From Stramenopiles sp. TOSAG23-6 (Eukaryota; Sar), in NCBI GenBank assembly GCA_900128565.1, contig LT635958.1, positions 1 through 32,398 of the forward strand: DNA of 32,398 nucleotides, written 5' to 3'. How positions within the stretch are numbered: position 1 is the stretch's first letter; the number at the start of each line of letters is the position of its first letter. The translations under genes were made by a program, and so were the position numbers. The notes under the pieces were generated by a model. That model worked only from the letters and a program-made list of their open reading frames with translations. It made no database searches and was not told the origin of the DNA. This document shows, piece after piece, positions 1 to 9,503 of the stretch.

Positions 1-55
1 GTACAAAATTTCGTACGAAAAAAAAATCAAATTTGAAAAAAAATAAAACATACAT
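1..55 (-). repeat. introner-like element copy A (5' part only)
   Basis: On the minus strand the sequence after the last coding codon begins ATGTATGTTTTATTTT and contains TTCGTACGAAATTTTGTAC, after which the window ends. This matches the first half of the seven complete copies elsewhere in the window, including the TTCGTACGAA palindrome. Its donor variant (GTATGT) is the same as in the SET-gene copy. The coding frame is in phase 0 at this boundary if the intron starts at AT. Confidence 0.8.
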
Positions 56-1324
56 ATTACTGTCTTCAAAATTAATATTTTTATCAAATGTAGTGCCCTC
101 ATCGTCATTGAAATTTTGGTTAGAGCTACCACCACTCACAACACGATAATTGTTATTTTCTTTGATAGTTTCACTTTTTTTACGAAGATTATCAATTTGG
201 TGGCGTAAGTTTTGATTTGTTGAATATTGAACTTTCACAGTCTCCTGTAAATGTTCAATCTGTGCGTTTTGCTGCTTTATTGTTTTTTCACTCGTTACTA
301 ATTTTTCCAATCTATCCCGACGAGCTACAGCATCATTAATAAATGGACTTTCGCATAATTGTTGCATACGATTTTCTAAATCATGTGCATCATCTTTCGC
401 AACTCGTAGTTCATCTTCTAGTTCTAGAATTCTTTGTTTCTGTAAATTATTACTCGTTTGATTAGCAGACATATCTTGTACATTTCTTCGTAGTTCACGA
501 ATTGTCAGATTATATTGATCCATTTGTGCCATCGTACGTTCTTGAATATCCTTTGCTGCATCAGCTTTAGCTTTGAGGTTATCATATCGTGTCTCCATTA
601 GTGTTCGTTGTGCAGTTTGATCTCGTAAGTCTCTTCGAAGTATCCGTAACTCATCATCTATATATGAAACATCATGGTTATTAGAATACGTTGAAGAGGA
701 GTTACTTTGTTTTGCAATACGTCGAGATAAATTGTCTCGATCTTGAGCCAGTCTTTGCATATGTGCTTCAGTACTAGCAACACGAGCACGAAGGGCATTC
801 ACCAATTGCTGCGTTCTTTGGTTTGGTGCAGATGACGCAAAACTGCGAAGCATATTTTCAAGTCCGTCTTTCCTGGGACTATTATTTTGAGATTGGTTGG
901 AGAGAGTTGATAAACCAATGCGATTCCCAGATTTACCATTTTTAATACGCGGACTAGACCTTACCGGTCCAGATCGATTACGCATGCGGCCTCCTCTCCC
1001 ACGGCGGGAACCTCCTCGTTGTACTTCTGCTCGTAGCTTTTTTACCTGTGTTGTAAGTGCTGCATTAGCACGGGTCAGAGTTTCATTTCGACTTCGTAAA
1101 TCATCAATGAGATCACGCTCATCGCGAGTATAGTTACCGCCTCCGAAATCATCTGGATTTGGTATGCCTTTCCTTTTGAGTGACTCTCTAATCTTTGCTA
1201 GCTTTGTATACATTCGCTTAATTGTCTCTGCCTGTTCATTACACTTTTTCTTCAATGCATCATAGCCATGCTCTCCTTCTTTTAGACGTAGATATTTATC
1301 TTCCCATACAGATGCACGCGACAT
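1..1324 (-). CDS. RPGRIP1L/fantom-like ciliary transition-zone coiled-coil protein, N-terminal part
   Basis: The minus strand is open from an ATG at 1324 down to about 56 (423 codons), then runs into a partial introner-like intron at the window edge, so the 3' part of the gene is missing. The product is mostly coiled coil. Near the N-terminus it has WEDKYLRLK, then ETIKRMYTKLAKI. This resembles the RPGRIP1L block in which a short RLHDEN-type segment is followed by a KIKRMATKLIRL-type segment. A second similarity is LCESPFINDA near residue 340. A basic, Gly/Arg-rich linker (about residues 115-130) separates two coiled-coil stretches. Family members organise the ciliary transition zone, so the organism probably builds a flagellum. 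The C2 domains expected downstream are outside the window. The identification rests on recalled family motifs and not on a search; another ciliary coiled-coil protein is possible. Confidence 0.7.
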   Translation of the reverse strand, partial: MSRASVWEDKYLRLKEGEHGYDALKKKCNEQAETIKRMYTKLAKIRESLKRKGIPNPDDFGGGNYTRDERDLIDDLRSRNETLTRANAALTTQVKKLRAEVQRGGSRRGRGGRMRNRSGPVRSSPRIKNGKSGNRIGLSTLSNQSQNNSPRKDGLENMLRSFASSAPNQRTQQLVNALRARVASTEAHMQRLAQDRDNLSRRIAKQSNSSSTYSNNHDVSYIDDELRILRRDLRDQTAQRTLMETRYDNLKAKADAAKDIQERTMAQMDQYNLTIRELRRNVQDMSANQTSNNLQKQRILELEDELRVAKDDAHDLENRMQQLCESPFINDAVARRDRLEKLVTSEKTIKQQNAQIEHLQETVKVQYSTNQNLRHQIDNLRKKSETIKENNNYRVVSGGSSNQNFNDDEGTTFDKNINFEDSNMYVLFFFKFDFFFVRNFV

Positions 1325-1647
1325 TACGCCGAATATTTAGTATATGAGAATTATTGTGAAATTGTAACACTTCTAATTGCTGTTACCTTGGATAGAAAAT
1401 GCGTATTTTTGAAATATTGAAACAAAGGGAAGATTTTCTTTGTGCTTTTGGCAGTTATTTATAACGGGCGTATCTTCTTCTTCCAAACAAATTCGAAATT
1501 CAGCGTCAGCGAGGAATAATTTGCGAGGAATTCTTCAAATTCCGTTATTTTCATGAAAATAACGTCTCTTCATTTGACATTATTTATAATATAATATTAA
1601 ATCTTTGCACGAGTCTGATTCTGACTCGTTGGCTAAGAGAATTCAAA
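1325..1647. other. divergent intergenic region, RPGRIP1L-like / alcohol dehydrogenase
   Basis: This 323-bp AT-rich spacer must hold both promoters. The only distinct structure I see is a 7-bp inverted repeat (ACGAGTC, 7-nt spacer, GACTCGT) at 1609-1629, ending 18 bp before the alcohol dehydrogenase ATG. No copy of the ACAAACCTGCT motif is present. Confidence 0.5.
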
Positions 1648-2919
1648 ATGTCCAAAGAAAGCTCCAATGAAGTACTGCTTTCTAAAGTTATACCAAAGCC
1701 AACGTTTAGTGTACCAATTGATATTTTATGTATGGCTGCCATGGATAAAACTTGTGACTTCAAACCAATGAAGCTTCAACGGCGACCAATGAAAGAGTCG
1801 GACGTCGTTATCGATATGAAATTTTGTGGTGTTTGTCATTCCGACCTCCACAATGCTGCAAATGATATAACAATTCTAGGAGGTTGTAAATATCCAATTG
1901 TTCCAGGTCATGAACTGGCTGGTGTATGTATTGCAGTTGGTTCTAAAGTCACAAAATTTAAGGTTGGTGATCATGTAGGAGTAGGCTGTTTAGTAGATAG
2001 TTGTTTGAGTTGTAAAGCTTGCAACCGTGGAGAGGAACAAAAGTGCAAAAAATGTGTAAGTACATACCAAGGGCAAGATAATGGTAGTGGTCGGGCTCAA
2101 ACTTATCCTGAAAATGGAATGACACTTGGAGGATATAGTACTACTATGGTTGTTAATGAACACTTTGCGATTAAAATTCCCAAAGAATATCCTCTCGAAT
2201 TTGCAGGCCCAGTAATGTGTGCAGGGGTAACAATGTATGATCCATTACGCAGGCAAAATGCAGGGAGAGGAACACGTGTTGGTATTGTCGGTTTAGGTGG
2301 ACTTGGTCAGATGGGTGTCTCCATAGCAAAAGTGATGGGTTGTTTTGTTACTGTTATTTCTAGATCACAAGCAAAATCGACTTTTGCAGAGGAACTAGGA
2401 GCTCATAATTTTTTGCTTTCTACTTCATTGGAAGGTATGAAACGTTCCAGAAAGTCACTAGATATTATCTTGAATACAATACCGGTTGCTCATGATTATA
2501 ATATATATAAACAATTGCTTGCAACAGGTGGAAAACAAGTTTTACTAGGACTTCATCCAGCTTTAGCTGCTGCGATGATAGTTGACCAAATTACTTGTCA
2601 CCATTCAAAGGTAATTGCTTCAGGCATTGGTGGTATTGAATGTACTCAGGAAGTCATGAATTTATGCAATGATCATAAGATATACCCACAGATTGAGGTA
2701 TTTCCAGTGGAGGAGTTAAATAGAGTTTTCGAAGCTCTTGACGCAAGTAATGCTACTGGTACAAGATATGTAATGGACATTGCTGGAACTTTGAACAGTG
2801 ACGCATTTAGTCGTTGTAACGCACCTCCTCCAATCTTAGAGGAAAACCGTTCAACTTTTGGTATATGCAACAGCTGTTTTGCATGTTGTCAAATGTTTTG
2901 GTGCTGTAAGTGGTGTTAA
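1648..2919 (+). CDS. zinc-dependent medium-chain alcohol dehydrogenase (cinnamyl-alcohol dehydrogenase type)
   Basis: A single-exon gene for 423 residues. It has the catalytic zinc site GVCHSDLH (about residue 62), GHE (about 88), a structural zinc lobe with closely spaced cysteines (CLSCKACNRGEEQKCKKC, about 116-133) and the Rossmann nucleotide loop GLGGLG (about 216). This order is that of NADP(H)-dependent cinnamyl-alcohol or broad aldehyde dehydrogenases (CAD/YahK/ADH6 group), which interconvert alcohols and aldehydes in the cytosol; the substrate cannot be read from sequence. The conserved fold ends near DIAGTLN. The protein then continues about 40 residues into an unusual tail with nine cysteines that ends in Cys. 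The tail DNA contains a GTAAGT donor-like string near 2905, so an unrecognised terminal intron is an alternative explanation. It is divergent from the RPGRIP1L-like gene. Confidence 0.9.
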   Translation: MSKESSNEVLLSKVIPKPTFSVPIDILCMAAMDKTCDFKPMKLQRRPMKESDVVIDMKFCGVCHSDLHNAANDITILGGCKYPIVPGHELAGVCIAVGSKVTKFKVGDHVGVGCLVDSCLSCKACNRGEEQKCKKCVSTYQGQDNGSGRAQTYPENGMTLGGYSTTMVVNEHFAIKIPKEYPLEFAGPVMCAGVTMYDPLRRQNAGRGTRVGIVGLGGLGQMGVSIAKVMGCFVTVISRSQAKSTFAEELGAHNFLLSTSLEGMKRSRKSLDIILNTIPVAHDYNIYKQLLATGGKQVLLGLHPALAAAMIVDQITCHHSKVIASGIGGIECTQEVMNLCNDHKIYPQIEVFPVEELNRVFEALDASNATGTRYVMDIAGTLNSDAFSRCNAPPPILEENRSTFGICNSCFACCQMFWCCKWC

Positions 2920-3471
2920 TTTCGAGAGTTAAATAAAATGTTTTATTGTTTTGGTTACAAATTTTAAATTTATGTAGTTATGAAGCATCCTTGCTAGGGT
3001 TAGGGTTTGACGACGAGTCAAAATGTTGACATCAAAATTCAAACGTGAAAAAAAAAAATGCAAATTTTGCAAGTGGAAGGCACTGCAAGCAAACTTATTC
3101 ATAATATATTAATCTTACATTGACAACGTAAGTGACACTGTTTTATACGTATATTAAACGATGATTTATCTTACTACATCACCCCAATTCAAAGCTTACC
3201 TCCACAAGTCGTGCGGAAATGATCAAAAATTGTCACGAAAAGATATGAGCAACGCTTGTATGGCAGCTGGTTCGTTCGCATCGTGATGAGTCGTTTTCTT
3301 CCAGATGGAATAATATTGAAGTCTTTTTCAATTATAAAAAAACATTCAATTACACGTACAACATACAATCAATAAATTTAATTTATTTGGTATCATACTT
3401 TTTTTTTATCAATTTTCGAACGAAAATCGCAACACAAGGTCAAATATAGGGTTATAAATGAAAAACACAAT
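2920..3471. other. convergent intergenic region with telomere-like tract
   Basis: This 552-bp spacer lies between the 3' ends of the alcohol dehydrogenase and SPFH genes. It is AT-rich and has no convincing ORF. It holds two tandem TAGGGTT units at 2994-3008 and several poly-A/T runs, probably including the polyadenylation signals of both genes. Confidence 0.5.
2994..3008 (+). repeat. interstitial telomere-like tract
   Basis: The sequence CTAGGGTTAGGGTTT consists of two TTAGGG-type units about 75 bp downstream of the alcohol dehydrogenase stop. Similar two- to three-unit tracts occur at 21519-21533, 21783-21799 and 23364-23379. Confidence 0.6.
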
Positions 3472-5028
3472 CTACCTTTGCATAGTATTCGTGTCAACAT
3501 TCAGTAAAATTTGACCCTGTTTCTGTGCCACCATCATATCAGCTAATAAACTCTGGCCTTTACCACCGGTACCAGTTACAACAACATTCTCATTGTCAGC
3601 TAGGGCAGAATACATTGCAATTTGTTGTTTTTTTAAGTTATACTGACGAACACTTTCAAGAGACTTTGCCGCTGCGCCTTCTGCAGCAGCTACAACAGCC
3701 TTACACTCACTTTGACACTTTTCTTCGGCTAACAAAGCATCAGCGTTTCTTTTCATTACAAAAGCATCACATTCAGCATTCAGTTTTTCCGATGTTGCTG
3801 CAGCTTTTGCCTTATATTGTTCCAAAACATTGACTGTTTCAGAATCCAACTTTTGGACAGCTAATCTACCTTTCGCTGTAATCTCTCTAATTTGGGCAGC
3901 TTCTTCTTCCTGGATTGCAGCAACTTTCTTCGACGTTTCAGCATTTACAGAATCAAGAATCTTTCTGGCTTCAGCAACAGCTCGAGTTCCTCTTTCAGTT
4001 TCTTTTTCTTGATCTTCTTTGTTCTTCTGATTGACCGTTTGCATTTCTTCACCCTGCTTAATAAGCTGCATTTCACTAAGCTGTCGCATTTTCTGCTCTT
4101 CAATAATAGCACTATATGTTGTGCGCTCTTCCATTTGTTTTTCAAATGTCGGAGGTAAACGAACTCGTTGAATGGCGACGTCAATAATTTCAACTCCATA
4201 TCGATTAAATTGACGATTTAATGCTAATTTCATATCTTCGGTTACATCGACACTCTTCTGTTTAGCAGATCGTATAGCTTCAGCATTACCCATTGGTGCA
4301 GTAGGTCCACCAAGTTTGTTCATCTCAATCCCAGGACCAATCGTATCAGCTTTTTTTGCTTCCATTGCTTTGGGTGGCATCATTAGTTGACTCATATCCA
4401 TTTTACCTTCTGCATTCCAATGTGGACCTTGTCGATTTCCAGATGCAGACTGAGAACGGAGGGCATATACTTCAGTGTGCTTTACTGATCTTGCCAATGC
4501 GCGAACACGTTCGTCTTGAGCGTCCTTTAACTGACGTCCCAATTCTACAGGTCCTAGTTTGTGAACAAACTCTCTCACAAGTCTGGATTCTTCATTACGA
4601 GCCACATCTCCCTTGATACGGATATTTACACAAATGTCAATCGTCACGGTAACGTCATCTGAAGTTTTACAACCACGGATAGGTGTATCAAACACAATTG
4701 CTTGTTTTGTCACAAGATGAGAAATGCGACGTTCGTTCCACGGGAAGCATGAAGCCCAATGAAACCCGGCAGGCCATACAGGTTGATCATCAAAATCAAC
4801 ATCGCGCCCTGCATCTTGCACAAGGCCATACATACCAGATGGAATTGTAATAAATGGACAACACCACCGACGTGTTGGAATTAAAAGCACTGGTGTTTCA
4901 AAAGGGTCATGTTTACCTCCGAAAATTTCATTTGCTTCAGCAGACCGAGATATTATCTTTGAAACTAATTTAGTCTCTTTACCTCCGTCAGGAATTTGAT
5001 CCCACTTATTTGGCTTTTTCTTGAACAT
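3472..5028 (-). CDS. SPFH/band-7 domain protein with C-terminal coiled coil
   Basis: A single exon for 518 residues, starting at 5028. The N-terminal half (about residues 40-320) has the SPFH/band-7 pattern: an early beta-rich segment with TIPSGMYGLVQDAG, a central VTIDICVNIRI strand, and a late segment GVEIIDVAIQRVRLPP that is typical of flotillin/stomatin-like proteins. Residues about 320-480 form a long Ala/Glu/Lys-rich coiled coil, as in flotillins. The final residues contain a Gly-rich turn (VVTGTGGKG). There is no signal peptide or clear membrane helix, so membrane attachment, if any, would be peripheral or by acylation; two adjacent cysteines lie near residue 56. Such proteins assemble into ring-like membrane scaffolds. 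The exact subfamily is not resolved. It is divergent from the SET-domain gene, with 370 bp between starts. Confidence 0.8.
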   Translation of the reverse strand: MFKKKPNKWDQIPDGGKETKLVSKIISRSAEANEIFGGKHDPFETPVLLIPTRRWCCPFITIPSGMYGLVQDAGRDVDFDDQPVWPAGFHWASCFPWNERRISHLVTKQAIVFDTPIRGCKTSDDVTVTIDICVNIRIKGDVARNEESRLVREFVHKLGPVELGRQLKDAQDERVRALARSVKHTEVYALRSQSASGNRQGPHWNAEGKMDMSQLMMPPKAMEAKKADTIGPGIEMNKLGGPTAPMGNAEAIRSAKQKSVDVTEDMKLALNRQFNRYGVEIIDVAIQRVRLPPTFEKQMEERTTYSAIIEEQKMRQLSEMQLIKQGEEMQTVNQKNKEDQEKETERGTRAVAEARKILDSVNAETSKKVAAIQEEEAAQIREITAKGRLAVQKLDSETVNVLEQYKAKAAATSEKLNAECDAFVMKRNADALLAEEKCQSECKAVVAAAEGAAAKSLESVRQYNLKKQQIAMYSALADNENVVVTGTGGKGQSLLADMMVAQKQGQILLNVDTNTMQR

Positions 5029-5398
5029 TTTAAAGGTGGTATATTAATTCGTCTTTGGAACGGAGAAGTGTAAAATAGAAAACCAGCAGAGTTGGCCAAG
5101 TAGCTAGCTCGAGGCAACACAAAAAGCGTGGCCAAGAAAAACGAAGAAAAACTTTTTTTTTGCGGAGCAGCTGCTATGCAGACAAACCTGCTCAGCTTGT
5201 CTGATGTGTCGTCGTTGTTTTTCGTTTTTGCTATATTTGATGAGGAGAGAGGAGTAGTCAATGCGGAGTCAATCCCAAGAAGACTTGAACAACAATAAAA
5301 ACTCTTCATAATAACGGTGACTGAGGAGTAAATTTCACTTTATTCTTGACAATTTTATTGGATTAGACAAATCTACGTGAGCACTGTATATATACTGG
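5029..5398. other. divergent intergenic region, SPFH / SET genes
   Basis: This 370-bp spacer must carry both promoters. It holds the shared motif ACAAACCTGCTC at 5182-5193, which sits inside a 7-bp inverted repeat (CAGACAA at 5179-5185, TTGTCTG at 5197-5203). An ATTGG box (inverted CCAAT) lies near 5357. Nothing else is recognised. Confidence 0.5.
5182..5193 (+). promoter_or_regulatory. ACAAACCTGCTC promoter-motif candidate
   Basis: This 12-mer also occurs, exactly or nearly, in at least four other intergenic regions of the window. Here it lies about 150 bp from the SPFH start and 205 bp from the SET start, inside a CAGACAA/TTGTCTG inverted repeat. The function is inferred from its recurrence upstream of genes. 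Confidence 0.45.
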
Positions 5399-8035
5399 AT
5401 GAATAAGTCTTTTGCGATGAACTATATCACAGTTATATATGTTGTTTATGTAAATGTTTTAACAAAGTATGGAGTTTGTTCTGCTGAAGGAACACAGACA
5501 ATGTCATCTTCATTTGGTGCAGCACAACCAACAAAGATAACAAAAGGGATTGGACACAACCAATACAATACCCTCCCACCATCTCATGCACCGAACTTGT
5601 CAGGTTATTATCCGCAAACTCACCAATACACGAATTATCCAAATTATCAGAGTATGCCTCCTCCTACATATTACAACAGTGGAGGGCATCAACCACGAGC
5701 TCACCAGTATCATAAAGTACCTCAATATGGAAATAATGGACAACCCCCGCCGAGTAGTCTCCCAAATCATCATGCATATTCATATCCTCCGTATAATACT
5801 GGTCAAAGTTATATTCCTACTTCTTCTTATGAAAACCAAATATATTCAAATCAACAGCAAATGCACTCCTTTCAGAGCCCTGGTTCACCTCCTATGGGAT
5901 TTATCGACCCAGGAGATGCACCACCAGGTCCACAACGGGAAACGCGTCGTAATGAACGTCTTACAAGATGGTTAGAGCAAAATAGTATTCCTGGACATAA
6001 TCTTGAATTAACAACATTTTCTGGAGCCTTACCAAATACTCAGTACAGAGGTATGAAAACAAAAGTTGATGTTAAAGCTGGAGACGTATTGCTTCAAATA
6101 CCAAAAAGTGTTTTACTTTCTGAAGTTACAGCTAAATCATCTGGTCCAGAGGAAATCCAAATTCTATTTAAAGAACTTAGTAACTCTGGATCTGTGCCGG
6201 GTAAGGTACTATTAGCTTTGCACTTGCTTCGTGAATATTTTGACAGCCAATCTAAATGGGCCCCGTGGCTTCGAACTTTACCATCTCAAGCTGGAAATTT
6301 ATTATATTTTTCTGATGCTGAAATAACTGAAATGCAATGCCCTTCTGATGGATGTCCTGTTCTTGAAAAAGCACGCTCTGTTCGTATAGAATTATACAAA
6401 GTCTGGGAGACAATGAAACCTGTAATGGAGAAAGTGAATTTAATACCTAAAGGTCATTTTTCATACGAAAATTTTCAGTGGGCTTATTTGACAGTTACTA
6501 GTAGAGTATTTTCAATACGTGTTAATGATCGTTATGGTTATGGTTTAGTTGATGGAAATAAAGATAACTTTGGGACGTATTACATTGCTGCACCTTTTGC
6601 TGATATGGTAAATCACCATAATACTGAACCAGCAATACAATTTACATATGGATATAATGACAAAACGAATATGATTGAATTATTTGCTGATCAAGATTAT
6701 ACCGCTGGGCAAGAAGTATATATCTCATATGGTATTCTTACAAATCCTGATTTATTATTAAATTATGGATTTGTCTTGCGTGATAATTTATTTGAAAGTG
6801 TTGCATTGCGCATGGAAATTGATCACCAAACTCCTTTTTTTCATATGAAGAAAGCATTACTCATGTATGTTTTATTTTATTTTTTCAATTTCGAATTTAT
6901 TTTTCGTACGAGATTTTGTACCTAACGAATTTTAGTTTTTTTTTTTTGAAATATTTTTACAAAATACATTCATCACGAGTTGGTTTTCGATGAGTCAAAG
7001 AAAACATCAAATAATTCTACGATACAAAATACACAAAATACAAAAGAAAATGGTAATAAGGCTTCATATGAAGATCCAGTGATAAAAAAACGTCCAAATT
7101 CGATTGATTTTCTTACGACACAGATAAATTTAGTGGGTGATGCTTCTCAGCAGTTTATAACAGCATTACGTATTAAATCGTTTACACCAAAACCTGAAGA
7201 TATTGTAGCATTTAATTCTGTAAACAATACTATTGATGAAATATACCCAAGAAATACATCAAAATTGATGAATAATTCTACATTACCTATCTTCCCCATT
7301 TTGCCTGAGATATTTCCAGAAAACCCTTTGAGTGCAACAAATGAATTTGAAGTATATAATGGATTACTCATTAATCTTGAACAACTTCTTGGAGTATATC
7401 CAACAACATTACAACAAGATGTAGAAATATCACGAAAAGCATCTTCATATTTTACAAGTAATCCAAGATTAGCATCAGCACTTGTGATGCGAATTGAAGT
7501 AAAACGTATATTACATGCTGCATTGTTACAATGTTTCATTGGTATTAAAACTGCATTTGATTTAATATCGAAAGAACAACGACATCGTGCGTCTTCTTCG
7601 GTTGAACATGATATGTGGAAGCACTGGGATGATGGGATGAAAACATGGTTAATTCAGTGGGAAAATTGGCAACAGGATATTGATACTGTTTGGGGTAAAA
7701 ATGAATCAATGAGAACACATATGGATCGTACATTCAATTTTACTGATATTTTGGATAGTGCTGGCGATCAACGGATTGAAAATATGATACATGATGGAAT
7801 TGCGTTGGGTGCAACAGAGTCAAATGATAAGAATTTCAATAAAGTGAAGGAGATTCCTAAAAGTTATGGTAATGAGAATAATCAGGAATCAAAATCACAG
7901 CCTATGACAATTGGTCAATTATTAGCCAAATCTCAAGCTGTCATTGCTGCAGCAAATCAAAAGAAAGGAAGCAAAGTTGATGCTGAAATCGCAACTCAGA
8001 AGATGATGGAAAACATAATTCAAAGTCTGATTTGA
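5399..8035 (+). CDS. SETD3/RLSMT-type SET-domain protein methyltransferase with one introner-like intron
   Basis: Two exons, 5399-6862 and 6968-8035, give 843 residues ending at TGA. The first 170 residues are Pro/Tyr/Gln-rich and disordered. The SET region (about 180-470) starts RRNERLTRWLEQN and contains FADMVNHHN (the NHxN-type cofactor loop) and the late GQEVYISYG motif with the conserved tyrosine. Residues about 500-660 form the Rubisco-LSMT substrate-binding domain (YPTTLQQDVEISRKA, then EVKRILHAAL). The family methylates lysine or histidine on non-histone proteins, actin being the target of animal SETD3; the substrate here is unknown. Removing 6863-6967 gives KKALLIHHELVFDE in frame. 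The first 34 residues look hydrophobic with a possible cleavage near VCSA, but a later start at MSSSFGAAQ (5501) is equally plausible. It converges on the next gene, with 86 bp between stops. Confidence 0.85.
6863..6967 (+). repeat. introner-like intron copy B (in SET gene)
   Basis: A 105-nt element beginning ATGTATGTTTTATTTT, with TTCGTACGAGATTTTGTACC, then CCTAACGAATTTTAG, AAATATTTTTAC and the end AAAATAC. The dinucleotide AT flanks both ends, so the cut may be read as AT..AC, TG..CA or GT..AT; all give the same mRNA. The nearest AG acceptors (6978-6979, and those at 6991 and 6997) put the downstream exon out of frame for a GT donor at 6865. The in-frame sequence contains the stop TAA at 6923-6925, so the element must be removed for the C-terminal domain to be made. 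Confidence 0.85.
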
Positions 8036-8121
8036 AAAGCAAACATAATACAAATAATAAAACATTTGATTTTATTACAATATTTTTAATTTTTAAACAC
8101 ATGCAAGATAGAGCAATATCA

Positions 8122-8994
8122 TTAACAAGGAATAGCAGTGTATACTTTTGATAAATCACGCATTGAACGACGAAGTTTTGTTGTCATCTTTGCCATAGTT
8201 TTTCGATCTAATAATAATGTATCAACCCAGAGTTTTTTTTCCGCCACTGTTCTTAATTTGTTTAATGCTATCCTATCTTCTTTAACAAAAGATCGTTCGA
8301 TTAAAGTCTCAAATGAATTCGCATCAAAAATGTCATCCAAAACATCATCAAGTGTATCAGGTTCATTGTCTGATTCCAATAACAAATCATCCAATAAGTC
8401 ATCCAACATGTCATCTTCACCCACGATATCTTTAGATTCAAGTAATGCATTAGAATCCAAAACACTATTAAGATAATTATCCGCCACTTCAGGTTCTATT
8501 ACCCTTGAATCAAATTTGGAAACTGGAATACGTTCTGTACATTGGGTTGAAGTTGCATGGTTTTTTATACCAGGCAATTGTAAATTCACAGAAGGCTTGC
8601 CCTGGTTGGAACGACGGCGGACACGTTCACGTGCTCGCTGGCGCGCACGCTCTCGGCGGTCATTTCTATTTAGTGAAAGTGTTTGCTTTCTCGGTTTCCG
8701 TGCTCGTAGCTCAGCACTGTGTTTAATTTCTTTATCATAACTTGATAGCTCACGTGGCGATATTGCAAGCATAGGTTTACTAATATCGACTGAACGTTTT
8801 TGACGGTTTCTGTTGCGAGCTCGAAGCTTTGCTAATTCTCGACGGGATACTTTAGTAGCCGGTATAACTTCTATGTGATTATGTTTCTCCAAAATTGAAT
8901 CTTTTACGGAAACATCTTTAACTTGGGAACCACTTTCTGTGGTTTCTTCTTCCTCCGCGGAAAAAAAATCCTCATCGTCAATTATTGAAACCAT
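8122..8994 (-). CDS. unknown protein with basic and acidic low-complexity blocks
   Basis: An intact single-exon ORF of 290 residues. I do not recognise a family. The N-terminus is acidic (DDEDFFSAEEEE). Residues about 50-130 are strongly basic, with Arg-rich blocks (RRERARQRARERVRRRS). Residues about 190-225 are Asp/Leu-rich with repeated DDLLDD/LDDVLDD units. The last 60 residues look helical and ordered (EKKLWVDTLLLDRKTMAK). It has no signal peptide or membrane segment. Codon use resembles its neighbours, and the length and lack of stops argue that it is real. The basic block could serve nuclear import or nucleic-acid binding, but that is a guess from composition. Confidence 0.65.
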   Translation of the reverse strand: MVSIIDDEDFFSAEEEETTESGSQVKDVSVKDSILEKHNHIEVIPATKVSRRELAKLRARNRNRQKRSVDISKPMLAISPRELSSYDKEIKHSAELRARKPRKQTLSLNRNDRRERARQRARERVRRRSNQGKPSVNLQLPGIKNHATSTQCTERIPVSKFDSRVIEPEVADNYLNSVLDSNALLESKDIVGEDDMLDDLLDDLLLESDNEPDTLDDVLDDIFDANSFETLIERSFVKEDRIALNKLRTVAEKKLWVDTLLLDRKTMAKMTTKLRRSMRDLSKVYTAIPC

Positions 8995-9503
8995 CTACAA
9001 ACGTCTACCACAAAAACTGCTTTATGCCAACGATTATGAAAATCCACAAGAACTGACTATCGAAAAGTAAGTGTAAAAATGAAGACTAGCTGGTGGCTAA
9101 CACTTCAGTATATATTAAAGGCGAGTAGCGTCGCTGTGCAGCTTAATATATTTCGAAATACGCAAAAGTCATCAGGAAGGAAGTGACCACCTTGAAGACT
9201 CAAGTCAAGTCAAATCTCTTCGATACCCGGTACCGATAAATAATAAAAGAATTTTGTAATTGTCATAATTAAATAATTAAATGTAGTCTAATATTATAAT
9301 ATATGATAATATCACATTGGAATTCCTGGAGGCGACCGAAAGCATCACCGTGTTATCATCCGCATTTGATTCTTGTAGGTAAATTTGGACATTTGAAATT
9401 CAAAAATAAAAGAAAACAAGATTAATACTTTTAAAAAATATACATAATTTAATATTAATAATGTAAATTCCAATATTATCTTTCTAATTTACTTGTATAA
9501 TGC
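8995..9503. other. intergenic region upstream of the unknown 290-residue protein gene
   Basis: This 509-bp spacer lies between two minus-strand genes and should hold the PP2C 3' end and the promoter of the 290-residue protein. It is AT-rich with no ORF of note. A CCGGTACCG palindromic string near 9229 resembles one near 24845 in another spacer. No ACAAACCTGCT motif was found here. Confidence 0.4.

Noticed and set aside
6980-8035. Separate gene starting at TTG 6980
   Set aside because: It is the second exon of the SET gene: removal of the introner-like element joins the SET and LSMT substrate-binding parts in frame.
8138-8740. Plus-strand ORFs opposite the 290-residue protein
   Set aside because: They are antisense reflections of its low-complexity Asp/Leu and Arg-rich blocks.
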